Assembly (NCBI GenBank): GCA_029247405.1
Contig: JAQWLH010000108.1
Coordinates: 1-64,000 of the forward strand
Reading direction: 5' to 3'
DNA length: 64,000 bases
Source: Mariniblastus sp.
Lineage (GTDB): Bacteria; Planctomycetota; Planctomycetia; Pirellulales; Pirellulaceae
The translations under genes and the position numbers were made by a program. Positions 20,901 to 29,536 of this stretch are shown here, in pieces. The notes under the pieces are model-generated. The model was not told the DNA's origin. It did not search any database and saw only the letters and a program-made list of their open reading frames with translations. The stretch's first letter is position 1; the number at the start of each line of letters is the position of its first letter.

Positions 20901-21827
20901 CAGGGAGCCGGGTACAACCATCGCGAATTTAAATACGCACGGCAGGTCGATCATGCACTGCAGTGGCTGATTGAAAACCAATCTGCCGACGGCGGTTTAT
21001 ATGTATCGTCGGACGACAAATCAAATAATGCCTGCCGACTTTATAGCCATGGGATTGCGGCCCTCGCATTGACCGAAGCCTATGGAATGACACAGGATGC
21101 CCGCCTCAAAACGGCCGCTCAAAAAGCACTGGACTATATTGCTGCCACTCAAGATGGTCGAAAGGGGGGGTGGCGGTATTTTGATACACCTGGGAAGAAA
21201 TCAGCCGACACATCCGTCTCCGGTTGGATGATGATGGCGTTGCAAAGCGGACGGTTGGCAGGACTCACCATTGATGAACGTTGCTTTGACGGAATTGACA
21301 ATTGGCTCGACGTTGCCGTCGCCCCCGACAATCAGGCCCTTTTTAGGTACAACCCCTACGCCAAAGACTCTAAAGGCGTCTCAAGAATTCAAGGCCGCCA
21401 ACCATCTGCATCAATGACTGCTGTTGGCTTGTTGATGCGAATCTACAGCGGCTGGGGCAAACAAGACCCGCGACTTTTAGTCGGGGCCGATTACCTACTC
21501 AAATCTCAGTTGCCAACCGATGCCACACCGCGAGGGCGAGATACCTACTATTGGTATTACGCCACTCAAGTCCTCAAGCATGTCGGCGGCACACGCTGGG
21601 AGCAATGGAACAACCAACTCCGCCCACTGTTGATTCGATCACAAGAGAAATCGGGCGATTATGCGGGCAGTTGGCATCCCTACAAACCCGTTCCTGACCG
21701 CTGGGGCGCGTTTGGCGGTCGCATTTATGTTACGACCATGAACTTGCTTTCACTTGAGGTTCGTCACCGGATGCTGCCAATCTATCAAAGGCCCAACCAA
21801 CCAGCAGCGGCAGCCGTGATTAAATAA
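17919..21827 (+). CDS. Three-TM protein with giant disordered linker and C-terminal alpha/alpha-toroid (squalene-cyclase-like) domain
   Basis: About 1302 residues from a GTG at 17919 (a TTG at 17910 is the alternative). Three membrane helices lie near residues 22-100. A linker of about 840 residues follows, extremely rich in S, T, R, P, A, K and Q, presumed disordered and long enough to span a periplasm. The last ~350 residues are an alpha/alpha-toroid with repeated QSADGSW/QSADGGL-type QW-like motifs. No DxDD acid motif of squalene-hopene cyclases is visible, so a binding rather than catalytic role is likely. It follows ExbB and ExbD by 84 bases, in the place where TonB/TolA would be expected. 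I infer a motor-coupled envelope effector. Confidence 0.85.
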   Translation: MKRRTVHKITPAKQSTFDQQFWPVLVALTVLCSIAVGAAVTLLRGPWMWGSLFVLPLVAAGSILFLISLDSQKLRRSLQLAIVLSLAIHLLVMVFASVTNIFQNPYKPNERKVAQRPIRTIEISDQRAAFVWEEANSRETPEPDVVPDKVQRPTTTVVKPQTVPVKESQPNINPQLVKRETPIQSVPRQNPELSQLRKQTRPAVQPQSSEKITEQKTTRQTKPSPTKPEKPVESSKAADSVSRQPVAKTETRVEPASANAAKDNPTEITRSSSSPRRTQPTKSPSISAPKASSSQARVRRDTPLIPIATKKSMTAEKVTSAATSKRVKAEASKSANQITRRPTQSTTVTPATTNQPQTVLNPQSQIARTLNRRKPTAAQPTISTETSVNRTPRRATTDAKIAVSPIPVEKPSRSPESKTASRALNSKTLSVSRSTQGVAGVGRSKNLHRDVGGMNSPAARASDSARRERSLSNMSADRMLSASQKSQVQRTIGATRIPTSAFKAETSKAAKVAGAKTTGERTMESSAAKIDARAASARDEVSAERGSAEVDLGPTKIVMDRQSQRRSGGGQPEVSQLSPDATQRSKDRSNAQPSLVAELSPSVMAPRSQSATAPSTEASEASDSASLAARTGGKAAVMAERWAADLKGEFSNRGESNLAEQLSENRQRANRNEAVTRWNTDQEEDEDEENQRGTRRTRVAQAPIIRSDPGFGTAEADGISKAAPADAGESPTESLTVKVQRQASAALPGSGIGQTATNALLQAATSLPIIESKTGRRTGSGKATNVDSEFATGLAANPQTRGSRSAQPDVKTALSGVSKIQPTPTSEKSSVDGSAGKRGQSDASDVSIARAELEPSEKLQGSVLDIEAIEGAAGLGIRPDEFAGIPNRPASKDSKQLQPDLDNRFINKKFGGAPSINPDAVIAQKAFRNRTPSAIAGAAEPTTEAAIQSGLEFLARYQSADGSWALKGFDPDAPQHLTQLSSDTAATGLALLAFQGAGYNHREFKYARQVDHALQWLIENQSADGGLYVSSDDKSNNACRLYSHGIAALALTEAYGMTQDARLKTAAQKALDYIAATQDGRKGGWRYFDTPGKKSADTSVSGWMMMALQSGRLAGLTIDERCFDGIDNWLDVAVAPDNQALFRYNPYAKDSKGVSRIQGRQPSASMTAVGLLMRIYSGWGKQDPRLLVGADYLLKSQLPTDATPRGRDTYYWYYATQVLKHVGGTRWEQWNNQLRPLLIRSQEKSGDYAGSWHPYKPVPDRWGAFGGRIYVTTMNLLSLEVRHRMLPIYQRPNQPAAAAVIK

Positions 21828-21994
21828 CATCAATTCACGCCCGGTGCGTCAGCCTACTTGAGTCCGCGAGCTATCCCGAAACCAAATCATGCCATCACAA
21901 AACGGATCACAGGCGACAACATCGACCCATCGCTGAACAAAACAATTTGAGTTAAACGACATTAATTCGACAGAGCCCGTTGTTTCATTGACCT

Positions 21995-22519
21995 TCAATC
22001 GCCAAATCTCAACCTCAATGATCTAGATCCGCTCGAATGGTTGGTCACCACAAACAGGTTATCGTAGTTTTCGTAGATCACAGAAAAATCTCCGACCCCA
22101 CCGAAGCCTTTGGCGATTTGACCAATGGTGTTGGAATGCCCCACGATTAAAACCACTTGACCCTCGTGTTTTTTCTTCATTTCATCAAACCACTTTTGAT
22201 CGGTTTTTTTGTAAGTCTGGATTTTGACACCCAACTTGTCAGCCGTCGGCTTGGCGGTGTTCATCGTTCGAGGCACGTCAGTGGAATAAACGGCCTTGAT
22301 TCGGAACAAACCGGCAAGTTTTCCGAGCTCCTTTGCCCGCTGTTTACCTTCTTCGCTGAGCAATTCGTTGGCATCTTTTTCAGCATGCCGAACAATCAGC
22401 CAAGTGGTCGTTTTTTCTGCCTGCGATTCTTGCGCCTGCGAAGACGAAGAATAGTGCAGGGAGCAACAGGCCAACAAAACGAACGATACAAATAAATTGA
22501 TACGCGAATGAATTCTCAT
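21995..22519 (-). CDS. Exported histidine phosphatase (SixA/phosphoglycerate mutase-like)
   Basis: 174 residues. A signal peptide covers about residues 1-30 (VSFVLLACCSLHYSSSSQAQ). The catalytic RH motif is IVRHAEK (Arg44, His45), and a second histidine motif, VGHSNTIG, is in the C-terminal third. YSTDVPRTMNTA is the usual branch helix. The size fits SixA-like phosphatases, but the signal peptide suggests a periplasmic phosphatase rather than a phosphorelay regulator. The substrate is unknown. It converges on the toroid gene and is divergent from pdxA. Confidence 0.9.
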   Translation of the reverse strand: MRIHSRINLFVSFVLLACCSLHYSSSSQAQESQAEKTTTWLIVRHAEKDANELLSEEGKQRAKELGKLAGLFRIKAVYSTDVPRTMNTAKPTADKLGVKIQTYKKTDQKWFDEMKKKHEGQVVLIVGHSNTIGQIAKGFGGVGDFSVIYENYDNLFVVTNHSSGSRSLRLRFGD

Positions 22520-22716
22520 GGGTCAGTCGTTCCTAAATCGTGTCCAATATTAAGCAAGTCTCGACGTTGGGTCGTCATGGGCTGGTCGAAATCGTACCAC
22601 CGAATGACTCGCCTCGAAAGTGAAATTTGAATTTGAAAGCCCCAAAGAAATTTCAATCACTTCGCGGTATAATTTGTTTCGCTATTTGAATCTAATATTT
22701 CCAACCCGAGCTGACT

Positions 22717-23718
22717 TTGAACTCACGTCTTCCACGAATTGCAATCACCATGGGTGATCCGGCTGGTGTCGGTCCAGAATTGTGTTTGAAGCTACTAGCC
22801 AATCAGAGTGTCGCCCAACTTTGCACACCGATTGTATTCGGCGACATGCTATCTCTTTCGGCCGTTGGAAATCGCTGCGGCTTGCCCCTACCCAACCGAA
22901 CGATCACTTTAAAAGAGTTTGATAAGCAATTTTGTGTCGATGCTCCATTAGCCGTTGATATAGGTGACTTGAAAGCAGACCAACTCAAGCGAGGTGTCGT
23001 CAACCAACACACGGGGTCAGTTTCTTTTGCTTATATCGAAGCCGCCATTGCCGCCGCCCTTGATGGCCGCGTCGATGCGGTCACCACCGGCCCGATCAAC
23101 AAAGAAGCTTGGCAAGCCGCCGGAATCAAGTTTCCGGGCCACACCGAGTTGTTCGCGAATCGAGCCAGCACCGAACGATTTTGCATGATGATGACCGCCC
23201 CGGCCTTTAGTTGCAGTTTGGTTACAACACATATTGGTTACGACCAAGTACCAACAATGCTAAGCACTGACTTGATTGTCGAGGTGATCGAATTAACGAA
23301 CGAAGCACTCACAAGTATCTGCGGTCGCCAACCCAAACTTGTCGCGCTTGGGCTTAATCCGCATGCTGGTGAAGGCGGGCTATTTGGGAATCGCGAAGAA
23401 GAATTAATCATCGCCCCGGCAGTACACCAAGCCACCCAAAAAGGCATCGACATTGTTGGACCGCTTCCACCAGACACCGCGTTTCTGCCTTGGCGTCGAA
23501 AAGAAACCGATGGCTACATTTGCATGTACCACGATCAGGGATTAATCCCTTTCAAGGCGTTTAACTTCGACACCGGCGTTAACATCACTCTCGGCCTACC
23601 TCTCATTCGAACCAGCGTCGATCATGGCACGGCGCTCGACATTGCATGGGAAGGCAAGGCTGATGAGTCGAGCCTTATCGCCGCGGTTGAGCTGGCGGCA
23701 AAGCTTGCAGCTGGATAA
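22717..23718 (+). CDS. pdxA: 4-hydroxythreonine-4-phosphate dehydrogenase
   Basis: 333 residues, the normal length, starting with TTG. The family oxidises 4-phosphohydroxy-L-threonine with NAD in the deoxyxylulose 5-phosphate-dependent pathway to pyridoxal phosphate. Diagnostic motifs are all present: MGDPAGVGPE near the start, TTGPINKEAW, FPGHTE (substrate-binding His142), and the three metal histidines in THIGYDQ (His172), GLNPHAGEGG (His216) and MYHDQGLIPFK (His272). No other vitamin B6 gene is adjacent. Confidence 0.95.
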   Translation: MNSRLPRIAITMGDPAGVGPELCLKLLANQSVAQLCTPIVFGDMLSLSAVGNRCGLPLPNRTITLKEFDKQFCVDAPLAVDIGDLKADQLKRGVVNQHTGSVSFAYIEAAIAAALDGRVDAVTTGPINKEAWQAAGIKFPGHTELFANRASTERFCMMMTAPAFSCSLVTTHIGYDQVPTMLSTDLIVEVIELTNEALTSICGRQPKLVALGLNPHAGEGGLFGNREEELIIAPAVHQATQKGIDIVGPLPPDTAFLPWRRKETDGYICMYHDQGLIPFKAFNFDTGVNITLGLPLIRTSVDHGTALDIAWEGKADESSLIAAVELAAKLAAG

Positions 23719-23943
23719 ATACTTCAAACTCGACCCCAATCGCTCAACCTTGAAGTCCCCAGCTTCCGGGCAGTTGGTCCGGCAAACGCATCTTTCAGGC
23801 GACAAAACATTGCCCTGACTTCACTCGCTCCACCCGTCTGGGCGGTTCCCATGCCCCTCGTTAAAAAAAGTTGTGCCCGCGCAACGATTAGGCAAGAATG
23901 GATGACGTTTCCCTTTTCTTCCCGCATTCGCGCAAACGGACTT

Positions 23944-24648
23944 ATGAACATTCCCACGCCCCCAACCCACCCCGTCGTTTGGCTTTTGAGTTTGTCTTTG
24001 CTCGTTGGCTTGATTTTCCAATGCGGCTGCAGCAAAGAGGACATGGACAAAATGGCGTCCAAAGTAAAAGACTCCGCCTCCGAGTTCTCCGAAAAGTCCA
24101 GCGAAGCTTTGGAGAAAGCGAAAAAAGGAGCTAAAGATGCATCTGCCAAGATCAAAGAGGCTGCCTCAGAATTTAAAGATAAAACCTCAGAGACGATGTC
24201 GACCCTCAAGGACAAGGCAACCGAGTTGGCCAGTGACGCGGGAAATCTTGTCTCGCTCAATGGCTCTGCCGAAATTACGTTGGACGAGCCGACCAAATTC
24301 TCGGCGTCGTACATCCGAATCATCGAGCTCAACGAAACGACAACGGTTTTGCAGATCAAAAGCTACAAAGACGGAATCACCAATTCTTTCCCCTCGTTTC
24401 TACTTCAGGGTTCGGTTGAGGGACCGATCGAATCACTCCATGGCAAAACAATTCCCTGTCAATTCTATGCCCAGAAAGCTGTCGACGGCGACGTATGGAA
24501 AAATGCTAATGGCCAGCTCATTCCCGTTCAGTTTGCCAAACTTGACGACAATATGAGCGCTAGTTTTGCGAACGCCATGCTGGTCAACACCGCTAATGGC
24601 AGCCAATCGGCTGCGACAGCTATCTTTGATTGCGTTGTCCTGGAATAA
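23944..24648 (+). CDS. Lipoprotein-like exported protein with amphipathic repeats
   Basis: 234 residues from the ATG at 23944; an upstream in-frame ATG would put extra residues before the signal sequence. The signal segment WLLSLSLLVGLIFQCGC ends in a cysteine pair that could be a loose lipobox. Residues ~35-100 form a K/E/A/S-rich amphipathic helix with 11-residue-like periodicity, as in LEA-like or apolipoprotein-like helices. A beta-rich C-terminal domain follows. I do not recognise a family; function unknown. Confidence 0.65.
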   Translation: MNIPTPPTHPVVWLLSLSLLVGLIFQCGCSKEDMDKMASKVKDSASEFSEKSSEALEKAKKGAKDASAKIKEAASEFKDKTSETMSTLKDKATELASDAGNLVSLNGSAEITLDEPTKFSASYIRIIELNETTTVLQIKSYKDGITNSFPSFLLQGSVEGPIESLHGKTIPCQFYAQKAVDGDVWKNANGQLIPVQFAKLDDNMSASFANAMLVNTANGSQSAATAIFDCVVLE

Positions 24649-24705
24649 CACAATTGAGTTTGGTCCCTTCTTCATTCCGACACTCGTCAAATATTTGAGC
24701 ACGCC

Positions 24706-26472
24706 ATGTATTATAAATTAATTCAACTCAGTTCCCTTTCGCTGGCCATCACAACGCTTGCTTTCGTCTCCAATTCATTTTCCCAAACCAATGTCATGTC
24801 GTTGGCCACCAACGGATACTGCGAACAAGCAGCCGAGCTTGGGGCAGCTTGCAAGGACAACTGGGCCTCCATCATTCTGTTCACAAAATCAGTGGATGAG
24901 GCGACGAAAAACAAAACGCTGGCTAATATTGACTGCGACAAAATTGGGCCGGCATACGCCGTGGCCGAACAAATCCTTCGCGATGCACAGGCCCTCAAAA
25001 ATATGCGCGAGCCAGCAGGAGTGGATTGGCAGCATCGGGGGAAATATTGTTCCGACAAACTCAAGCACGCAGCTGCCCTGCTCAAATCGATGCCCGCCGG
25101 GGCCAAAGTTGTTGAAGCTGCCGAAAAATATAAATCTCGTTCAATGGACAAACGGGCCAAAGCAGTTGCAAAAGTTCGTCAACTTTTCGACAAAAACAAT
25201 CTTGCCAAAGCTGAATCTGACTTTGATGAAATCCTGCAAGAGGTTGATCAATTTGTCATCTGGCTTTCCACTGCCTCTGGCCGACAGGTTTTAGGACAGG
25301 TTGATGGGATGCGACGGCAATTAGCCGGGAGCACTAAAGATCTTCGCGAAGCTGAAGCGACGGCGGCCCTGGCAGCGGCTCTCAACAGCCACCCACCCCA
25401 AATCAATGAGCTATTGGAGGCAGCCAAAGCGACAATTACCGCCGTCGGTACCGGTCGATCTGCCAGCATTGATGGACAATCTTACTCCGGTCCCGAGGCA
25501 TTAAAAGCGATCTTTAATAAGTGGCAAACAACCCACTCCAATCTCATTCGAACGATGGGGGTTCATGGGTTGGGACAAGGCCTGAATTTGGGAACAACGC
25601 CAGAGCAATCTTTCGCTTCGCAACTTGGTACGACGACTTTTGCGGACACCATCACCAAACTCAACGCCCAAATGACTGAGATACTGCCAACCATCATCTC
25701 GGTTGATCTCAAGCAAACAACGGATGCCGATGCCAAAGAAAACTATGTCGGTTACCTCAGAACACTTGGCCTGATGGCCAATCGTGTTCCGAACGAACTT
25801 CTCGCAGCACTCGAAAAAGAGCTGGCGGTAATGGAAATGCGACCCGATCTTGGGAACGCGATTAAGAACTATCAAGCGGCAACCGATGACCTATTGCTTT
25901 GGCGAAACCGCGCCGCTATCTCAGCAAAAAAAACGGTCAAACCGAGCCTTGAATTGGTCGAAGCAACCAAGAGTTTGAGCAAACAAACCTATATCCCCTC
26001 ACTCGTTGAAGGTTTGGATCAAATTGCAACAGGTTTGGACAAGAGTGCTGTTGGATTTGAAACGCATGTCAACAACGTGCAGGCATTAACCGGCAACGCA
26101 GCATTTGGAAATTATCGCGATCGCGTCTGGGCAACAGTGCGCGGCGAAATAAATATTGGCCCGGAATTAACATCTCTGCGAAACGACTTATACATCGGCA
26201 AAGGAAGCCCCCCACTCTCGGTGGCTGCCGCTAAATCTTTCGCAACCGCCAGTCGAAAAAACTTCACCGCTGTTGGCGGACCAATTTCCAGTGCGCAAGT
26301 CGAAGCACTGGGATCACGATTTCCCAAACTTTCTGATTCCATGAATTCGTTGGTCCCCCTCGATGCTTGCCCCAGCGAAAACTCGCAAATCGGTGACATG
26401 CTTCTACGTTTTAACGTTACACCCCGATGGGTTCTTCACGAACATTTTTTCAAAAAGATCCCCACTGAGTAA
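24706..26472 (+). CDS. Exported protein of unknown function
   Basis: 588 residues. The N-terminal ~27 residues are a signal peptide (LSLAITTLAFVSNSFSQ). The mature part is mostly helical, alanine/lysine-rich, with paired cysteines near the start (YCEQAAELGAACKDNW) and another near the C-terminus (LDACPSENS). No catalytic motif is recognised. It follows the lipoprotein-like gene by 57 bases on the same strand, so the two may be co-transcribed. Confidence 0.7.
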   Translation: MYYKLIQLSSLSLAITTLAFVSNSFSQTNVMSLATNGYCEQAAELGAACKDNWASIILFTKSVDEATKNKTLANIDCDKIGPAYAVAEQILRDAQALKNMREPAGVDWQHRGKYCSDKLKHAAALLKSMPAGAKVVEAAEKYKSRSMDKRAKAVAKVRQLFDKNNLAKAESDFDEILQEVDQFVIWLSTASGRQVLGQVDGMRRQLAGSTKDLREAEATAALAAALNSHPPQINELLEAAKATITAVGTGRSASIDGQSYSGPEALKAIFNKWQTTHSNLIRTMGVHGLGQGLNLGTTPEQSFASQLGTTTFADTITKLNAQMTEILPTIISVDLKQTTDADAKENYVGYLRTLGLMANRVPNELLAALEKELAVMEMRPDLGNAIKNYQAATDDLLLWRNRAAISAKKTVKPSLELVEATKSLSKQTYIPSLVEGLDQIATGLDKSAVGFETHVNNVQALTGNAAFGNYRDRVWATVRGEINIGPELTSLRNDLYIGKGSPPLSVAAAKSFATASRKNFTAVGGPISSAQVEALGSRFPKLSDSMNSLVPLDACPSENSQIGDMLLRFNVTPRWVLHEHFFKKIPTE

Positions 26473-26529
26473 ACAACGGAAGTAAGCGACACGCTTAGCG
26501 CCATCGCACCCTGACGTCCTCCGGATTCG

Positions 26530-26937
26530 CTATAGCAGAGGCAGCAGTCGACGCGTCACCCACTCAAAGATCAAAAACCCAACCAAGGCAAAGCAGAGTA
26601 TTTTCCCAACACTTGCGGACGGGATAAAACTGCGCCGCGATCCCTTTTTTGGCTTCTTTAAAAATGCCAAGGCTGTTCCCAGGAGCATCCAGCCGACAAG
26701 CCCATACGTCAGGGAAAATGCAGCAAAATCAATTAACTCCCAATGCTCTCGGACCGACCCTGAAAACATAGAGATGGGAAAGTAAAGCCAGTCCAACAAC
26801 CATTGATAAGTATCAGGATCTGCATCAGCGGTCAGGACTGACGGTGACCGACGGTTGAAGGTGCACCAGATCACCATGCCGCCATGGATCACAGCAAATA
26901 AAATCACCGTAAACAGGGGACGAAGAAATGAGAACAT
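26530..26937 (-). CDS. Small integral membrane protein
   Basis: 135 residues with about three hydrophobic segments: one at the N-terminus (FTVILFAVIHGGMVIW), one in the middle (FSLTYGLVGWMLLGTALAFL) and one at the C-terminus (ILCFALVGFLIFEWV). Basic loop KKPKKGSRR between the last two. Family not recognised. It converges on the gene at 24706. Confidence 0.55.
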   Translation of the reverse strand: MFSFLRPLFTVILFAVIHGGMVIWCTFNRRSPSVLTADADPDTYQWLLDWLYFPISMFSGSVREHWELIDFAAFSLTYGLVGWMLLGTALAFLKKPKKGSRRSFIPSASVGKILCFALVGFLIFEWVTRRLLPLL

Positions 26938-27271
26938 TGAACAATCAGTCGGTTTTGTGAATTATCAGGAAATGTCTGAGCTTACCGCACGAGGCTGGGT
27001 CAAAACTGAAAAAATGAATGCTACGCTGAATCAGGTCGATTCAACTACTGCTTGAATTTTGGGACATTGGACAAGCGTTAACTCTTTGATTCGCTTCAAA
27101 CGAATTCTTCTTGCCAAACAATTCGCCAAACCAGAGAAGTTTGTCATCAATTTTTCGTTGGACAAAACACAGCTATCATCGGCTCTTGGCGACCCGCCTT
27201 TTTACATCAACTTACTCCGTGCCCAAACTCGAGTTTGAAACACAGATTAAAATCTGTTGAGCAATGGCAGA
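26938..27271. other. Intergenic region
   Basis: About 330 bases between two minus-strand genes. No convincing gene, RNA or repeat seen. Confidence 0.4.
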
Positions 27272-27760
27272 TCAGCCCAATTTTGGTTGTAGGTAACCGA
27301 AATGATGCTCGGCATGCAGCAGGCTTACTTTGTGATGCATCGCCATATCCATTTCTCCAAATAATGGAGAGGGGTAAAGGCTGCCCGTGTGAGAGCTAAC
27401 TCGATCGACGGCGGCTCGAAGTTTTTCTTGACCTTGTTGATCTGAGTACTCGTCCGAGCCGGCAACCGTCTCCGGAGCCGTCATCACACCGCCTTTAAAA
27501 CCTTCGGCCAAAATTTTTCGTTTCATCCCCGGGACCACGGTCTTTTTCATGAACCAAAACATGATCCGAATTGGCAGTGGTGGAACGGGAAAACCGTCCA
27601 GTGGAAACAACATCCAGTCAGCAACATGGCTGGAAGCTTGTCCCAAATTCCAATTACCGTTACTCACATACCCGCTTTCAGCAAGAGCCTGAACCTCAAC
27701 CATCATTTCATCGTAATCACTGAATTTGAGCTTTCGTTTTTGAGGCTTTGGTTTGCTCAT
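27272..27760 (-). CDS. DUF1569/DinB-like metal-binding fold protein
   Basis: 162 residues from the ATG at 27760 with GGCGGA a few bases upstream; a TTG at 27796 is less likely. It matches the DUF1569 pattern: GNWNLGQASSHVADWM near the start, a central FMKKTVVPGMKRKIL, and MHHKVSLLHAEHHFGYL at the end. The three spaced histidines (SSHVAD, MHHK and AEHH) are the usual metal ligands of this four-helix DinB-like fold. Function is unknown for the family. Confidence 0.75.
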   Translation of the reverse strand: MSKPKPQKRKLKFSDYDEMMVEVQALAESGYVSNGNWNLGQASSHVADWMLFPLDGFPVPPLPIRIMFWFMKKTVVPGMKRKILAEGFKGGVMTAPETVAGSDEYSDQQGQEKLRAAVDRVSSHTGSLYPSPLFGEMDMAMHHKVSLLHAEHHFGYLQPKLG

Positions 27761-27858
27761 CGGTCCGCCTGTGGTTCGGAGATCGTTACGTGACAAAGTC
27801 TACCAGCGCGACAGAACGCCGATAAATAAAAGTAGACCCACTGAAACTCGGGCTGCCG

Positions 27859-28758
27859 TCAACCTGAGTTTCTGCCCCTGTTTAGATTCTCCTGCTCCAA
27901 CACATTGGTGACTCGTTGACCCGGAAGCAAACGAAAAACCGGAATCGTGATTCCGCGTTGATCACAGCCCTGCCTGATCGCTTGGTCAATGTCGGCATCG
28001 TCGTAGCGTGAAGAAAAATGACCCAATATCAAACGCTTGACATTTGACTCAGCGACCATGGTCAAAACCTGCTCGAGAGAACTATGTCGATTCCGCCGCG
28101 GATTGTCCGGATCAATCTCGTCATCGCGTAAAAACGTCGCTTCATGAATTAACGTTTCGACGTCATTGTATCGCCCATCCATTTCGATCGGCGTATCAGC
28201 AGAATAAGCCAACAAAGAGGAACGATGCTCTGTGGAGATCGCTTCCTGCCCGTGATTCTTTCGCAGCTGCGCAATTTCGCTTCCAGTTTTCCCCACCAGC
28301 TCAGGCCTTAGCTTGAGGGAGCGGTTCTCAATAAAAAAACTTAGGCTTTTGAGTTGACCGGCAACCGTTTTCACATGCCGATTTTCCAAAGTCCGTACAA
28401 CGATGTCATCCCGAAGTTGAACTTCCTCACCACTTCCAATCGGGATCCACTGCGCCCCCGAAACCTGCGGATCGAACTTTGTGGTAAATCGCTCGAGCGC
28501 CGGAAATGAACCCGAGTCACGAGGGTAATAAATCTTTAATCCGGGGCGAGAATTTAATTGACTAAATTGAAGCAGCCCCGCAAGGTGGTCGCGATCAGCA
28601 TGCGAGATAAAAACATGTTTGACTTTACGGGATTTCTGCAACAGCCCCGCGCAAACTCCATCACCACAATCAAGCAACAGGCTCAATTCATCGACGAAGT
28701 ACCATGTTGCAAACAGAGCAGTGGAGTAGCCAGAAATTGTGAGTTGGTTAAAAGCCAT
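27859..28758 (-). CDS. Metallo-beta-lactamase fold hydrolase, ribonuclease Z-like
   Basis: 299 residues. An MBL-fold enzyme of the RNase Z/ElaC type: LLLDCGDG, then ISHADRDHLAG, then LIHEATF and LILGHFSSRYDD. RNase Z cleaves the 3' trailer of tRNA precursors. The zinc motif HxHxDH reads HADRDH, so the second histidine is Asp55; His53, Asp57 and His58 remain. Some MBL relatives tolerate this change, but it makes tRNA processing less certain. Confidence 0.82.
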   Translation of the reverse strand: MAFNQLTISGYSTALFATWYFVDELSLLLDCGDGVCAGLLQKSRKVKHVFISHADRDHLAGLLQFSQLNSRPGLKIYYPRDSGSFPALERFTTKFDPQVSGAQWIPIGSGEEVQLRDDIVVRTLENRHVKTVAGQLKSLSFFIENRSLKLRPELVGKTGSEIAQLRKNHGQEAISTEHRSSLLAYSADTPIEMDGRYNDVETLIHEATFLRDDEIDPDNPRRNRHSSLEQVLTMVAESNVKRLILGHFSSRYDDADIDQAIRQGCDQRGITIPVFRLLPGQRVTNVLEQENLNRGRNSG

Positions 28759-28826
28759 GCTGGAGCTTAGCAGGAATCGTTTAATCAGTCACCGCTGAGT
28801 AAATGGCATTATGATGAGAAACCAAG

Positions 28827-29441
28827 TTACGGCGAATAGAAATCCACCTCGGTGACGGCGCAATCGAGCGGCACGTCCCATGGCTGATTTTCAATTGAAT
28901 CAACTTTTTGCAAATCAAAAGCAAAACCCGCCAAGAAAACCGAACGCCCCAAAGGACTGGCTCCATCGACGCCACCGCACTGTTCTTGATTGAGAAATGA
29001 AAACGTGCGGTCGTAATAACCACCCCCCATTCCAATTCGGTTACAAAACCCGTCAAAAGCGACCAAGGGTGTGACCACAAAATCCAACTCGCTCGGATCG
29101 ATCCAGCTTGATTCTTCGACGACGGGCTCCAAGATTCCAAAACGATTTGCCTGCATTTCGGCGGTGGGGGTCCAAGGCGCAAATTTAAGCGGCTGAGCTT
29201 TTCCCAAAATCACCGGAACAAAAACATTTTTGCCGCGACGGTACGCTTCCGTCATACAACCGATTGGATCAGCCTCGCCATCGTGTGCCAAAAATGCGGC
29301 AACATTACGGGACCCAGCGAATTCACTCAGCTGGACCAAACGCTCGCAAATTTGCTCACTCCACTGAGCACGCATGACTTGAGAAACGCTATTTCTGGCA
29401 GAACGAATGTCGTTGCGAATTTGTGACGGGATTAGGTTCAT
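28827..29441 (-). CDS. 5-formyltetrahydrofolate cyclo-ligase
   Basis: 204 residues. The family converts 5-formyl-THF to 5,10-methenyl-THF with ATP, returning a storage folate to the one-carbon pool. Visible signature pieces are VAAFLAHDGEADP, FVPVILGKAQPLKF, DFVVTPLVAFD and the phosphate-binding RIGMGGGYYDRTF. Length is normal. It lies 68 bases from the MBL gene on the same strand. Confidence 0.93.
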   Translation of the reverse strand: MNLIPSQIRNDIRSARNSVSQVMRAQWSEQICERLVQLSEFAGSRNVAAFLAHDGEADPIGCMTEAYRRGKNVFVPVILGKAQPLKFAPWTPTAEMQANRFGILEPVVEESSWIDPSELDFVVTPLVAFDGFCNRIGMGGGYYDRTFSFLNQEQCGGVDGASPLGRSVFLAGFAFDLQKVDSIENQPWDVPLDCAVTEVDFYSP

Positions 29442-29536
29442 TGGGATGGCTAAAGGGAGTCGAGAATAGGTCGTTCAACGATTCCCCATGAAAGACCCTC
29501 GCGAGTTAAAAATTTGCCCAAGGGTAAATGAAAAAA

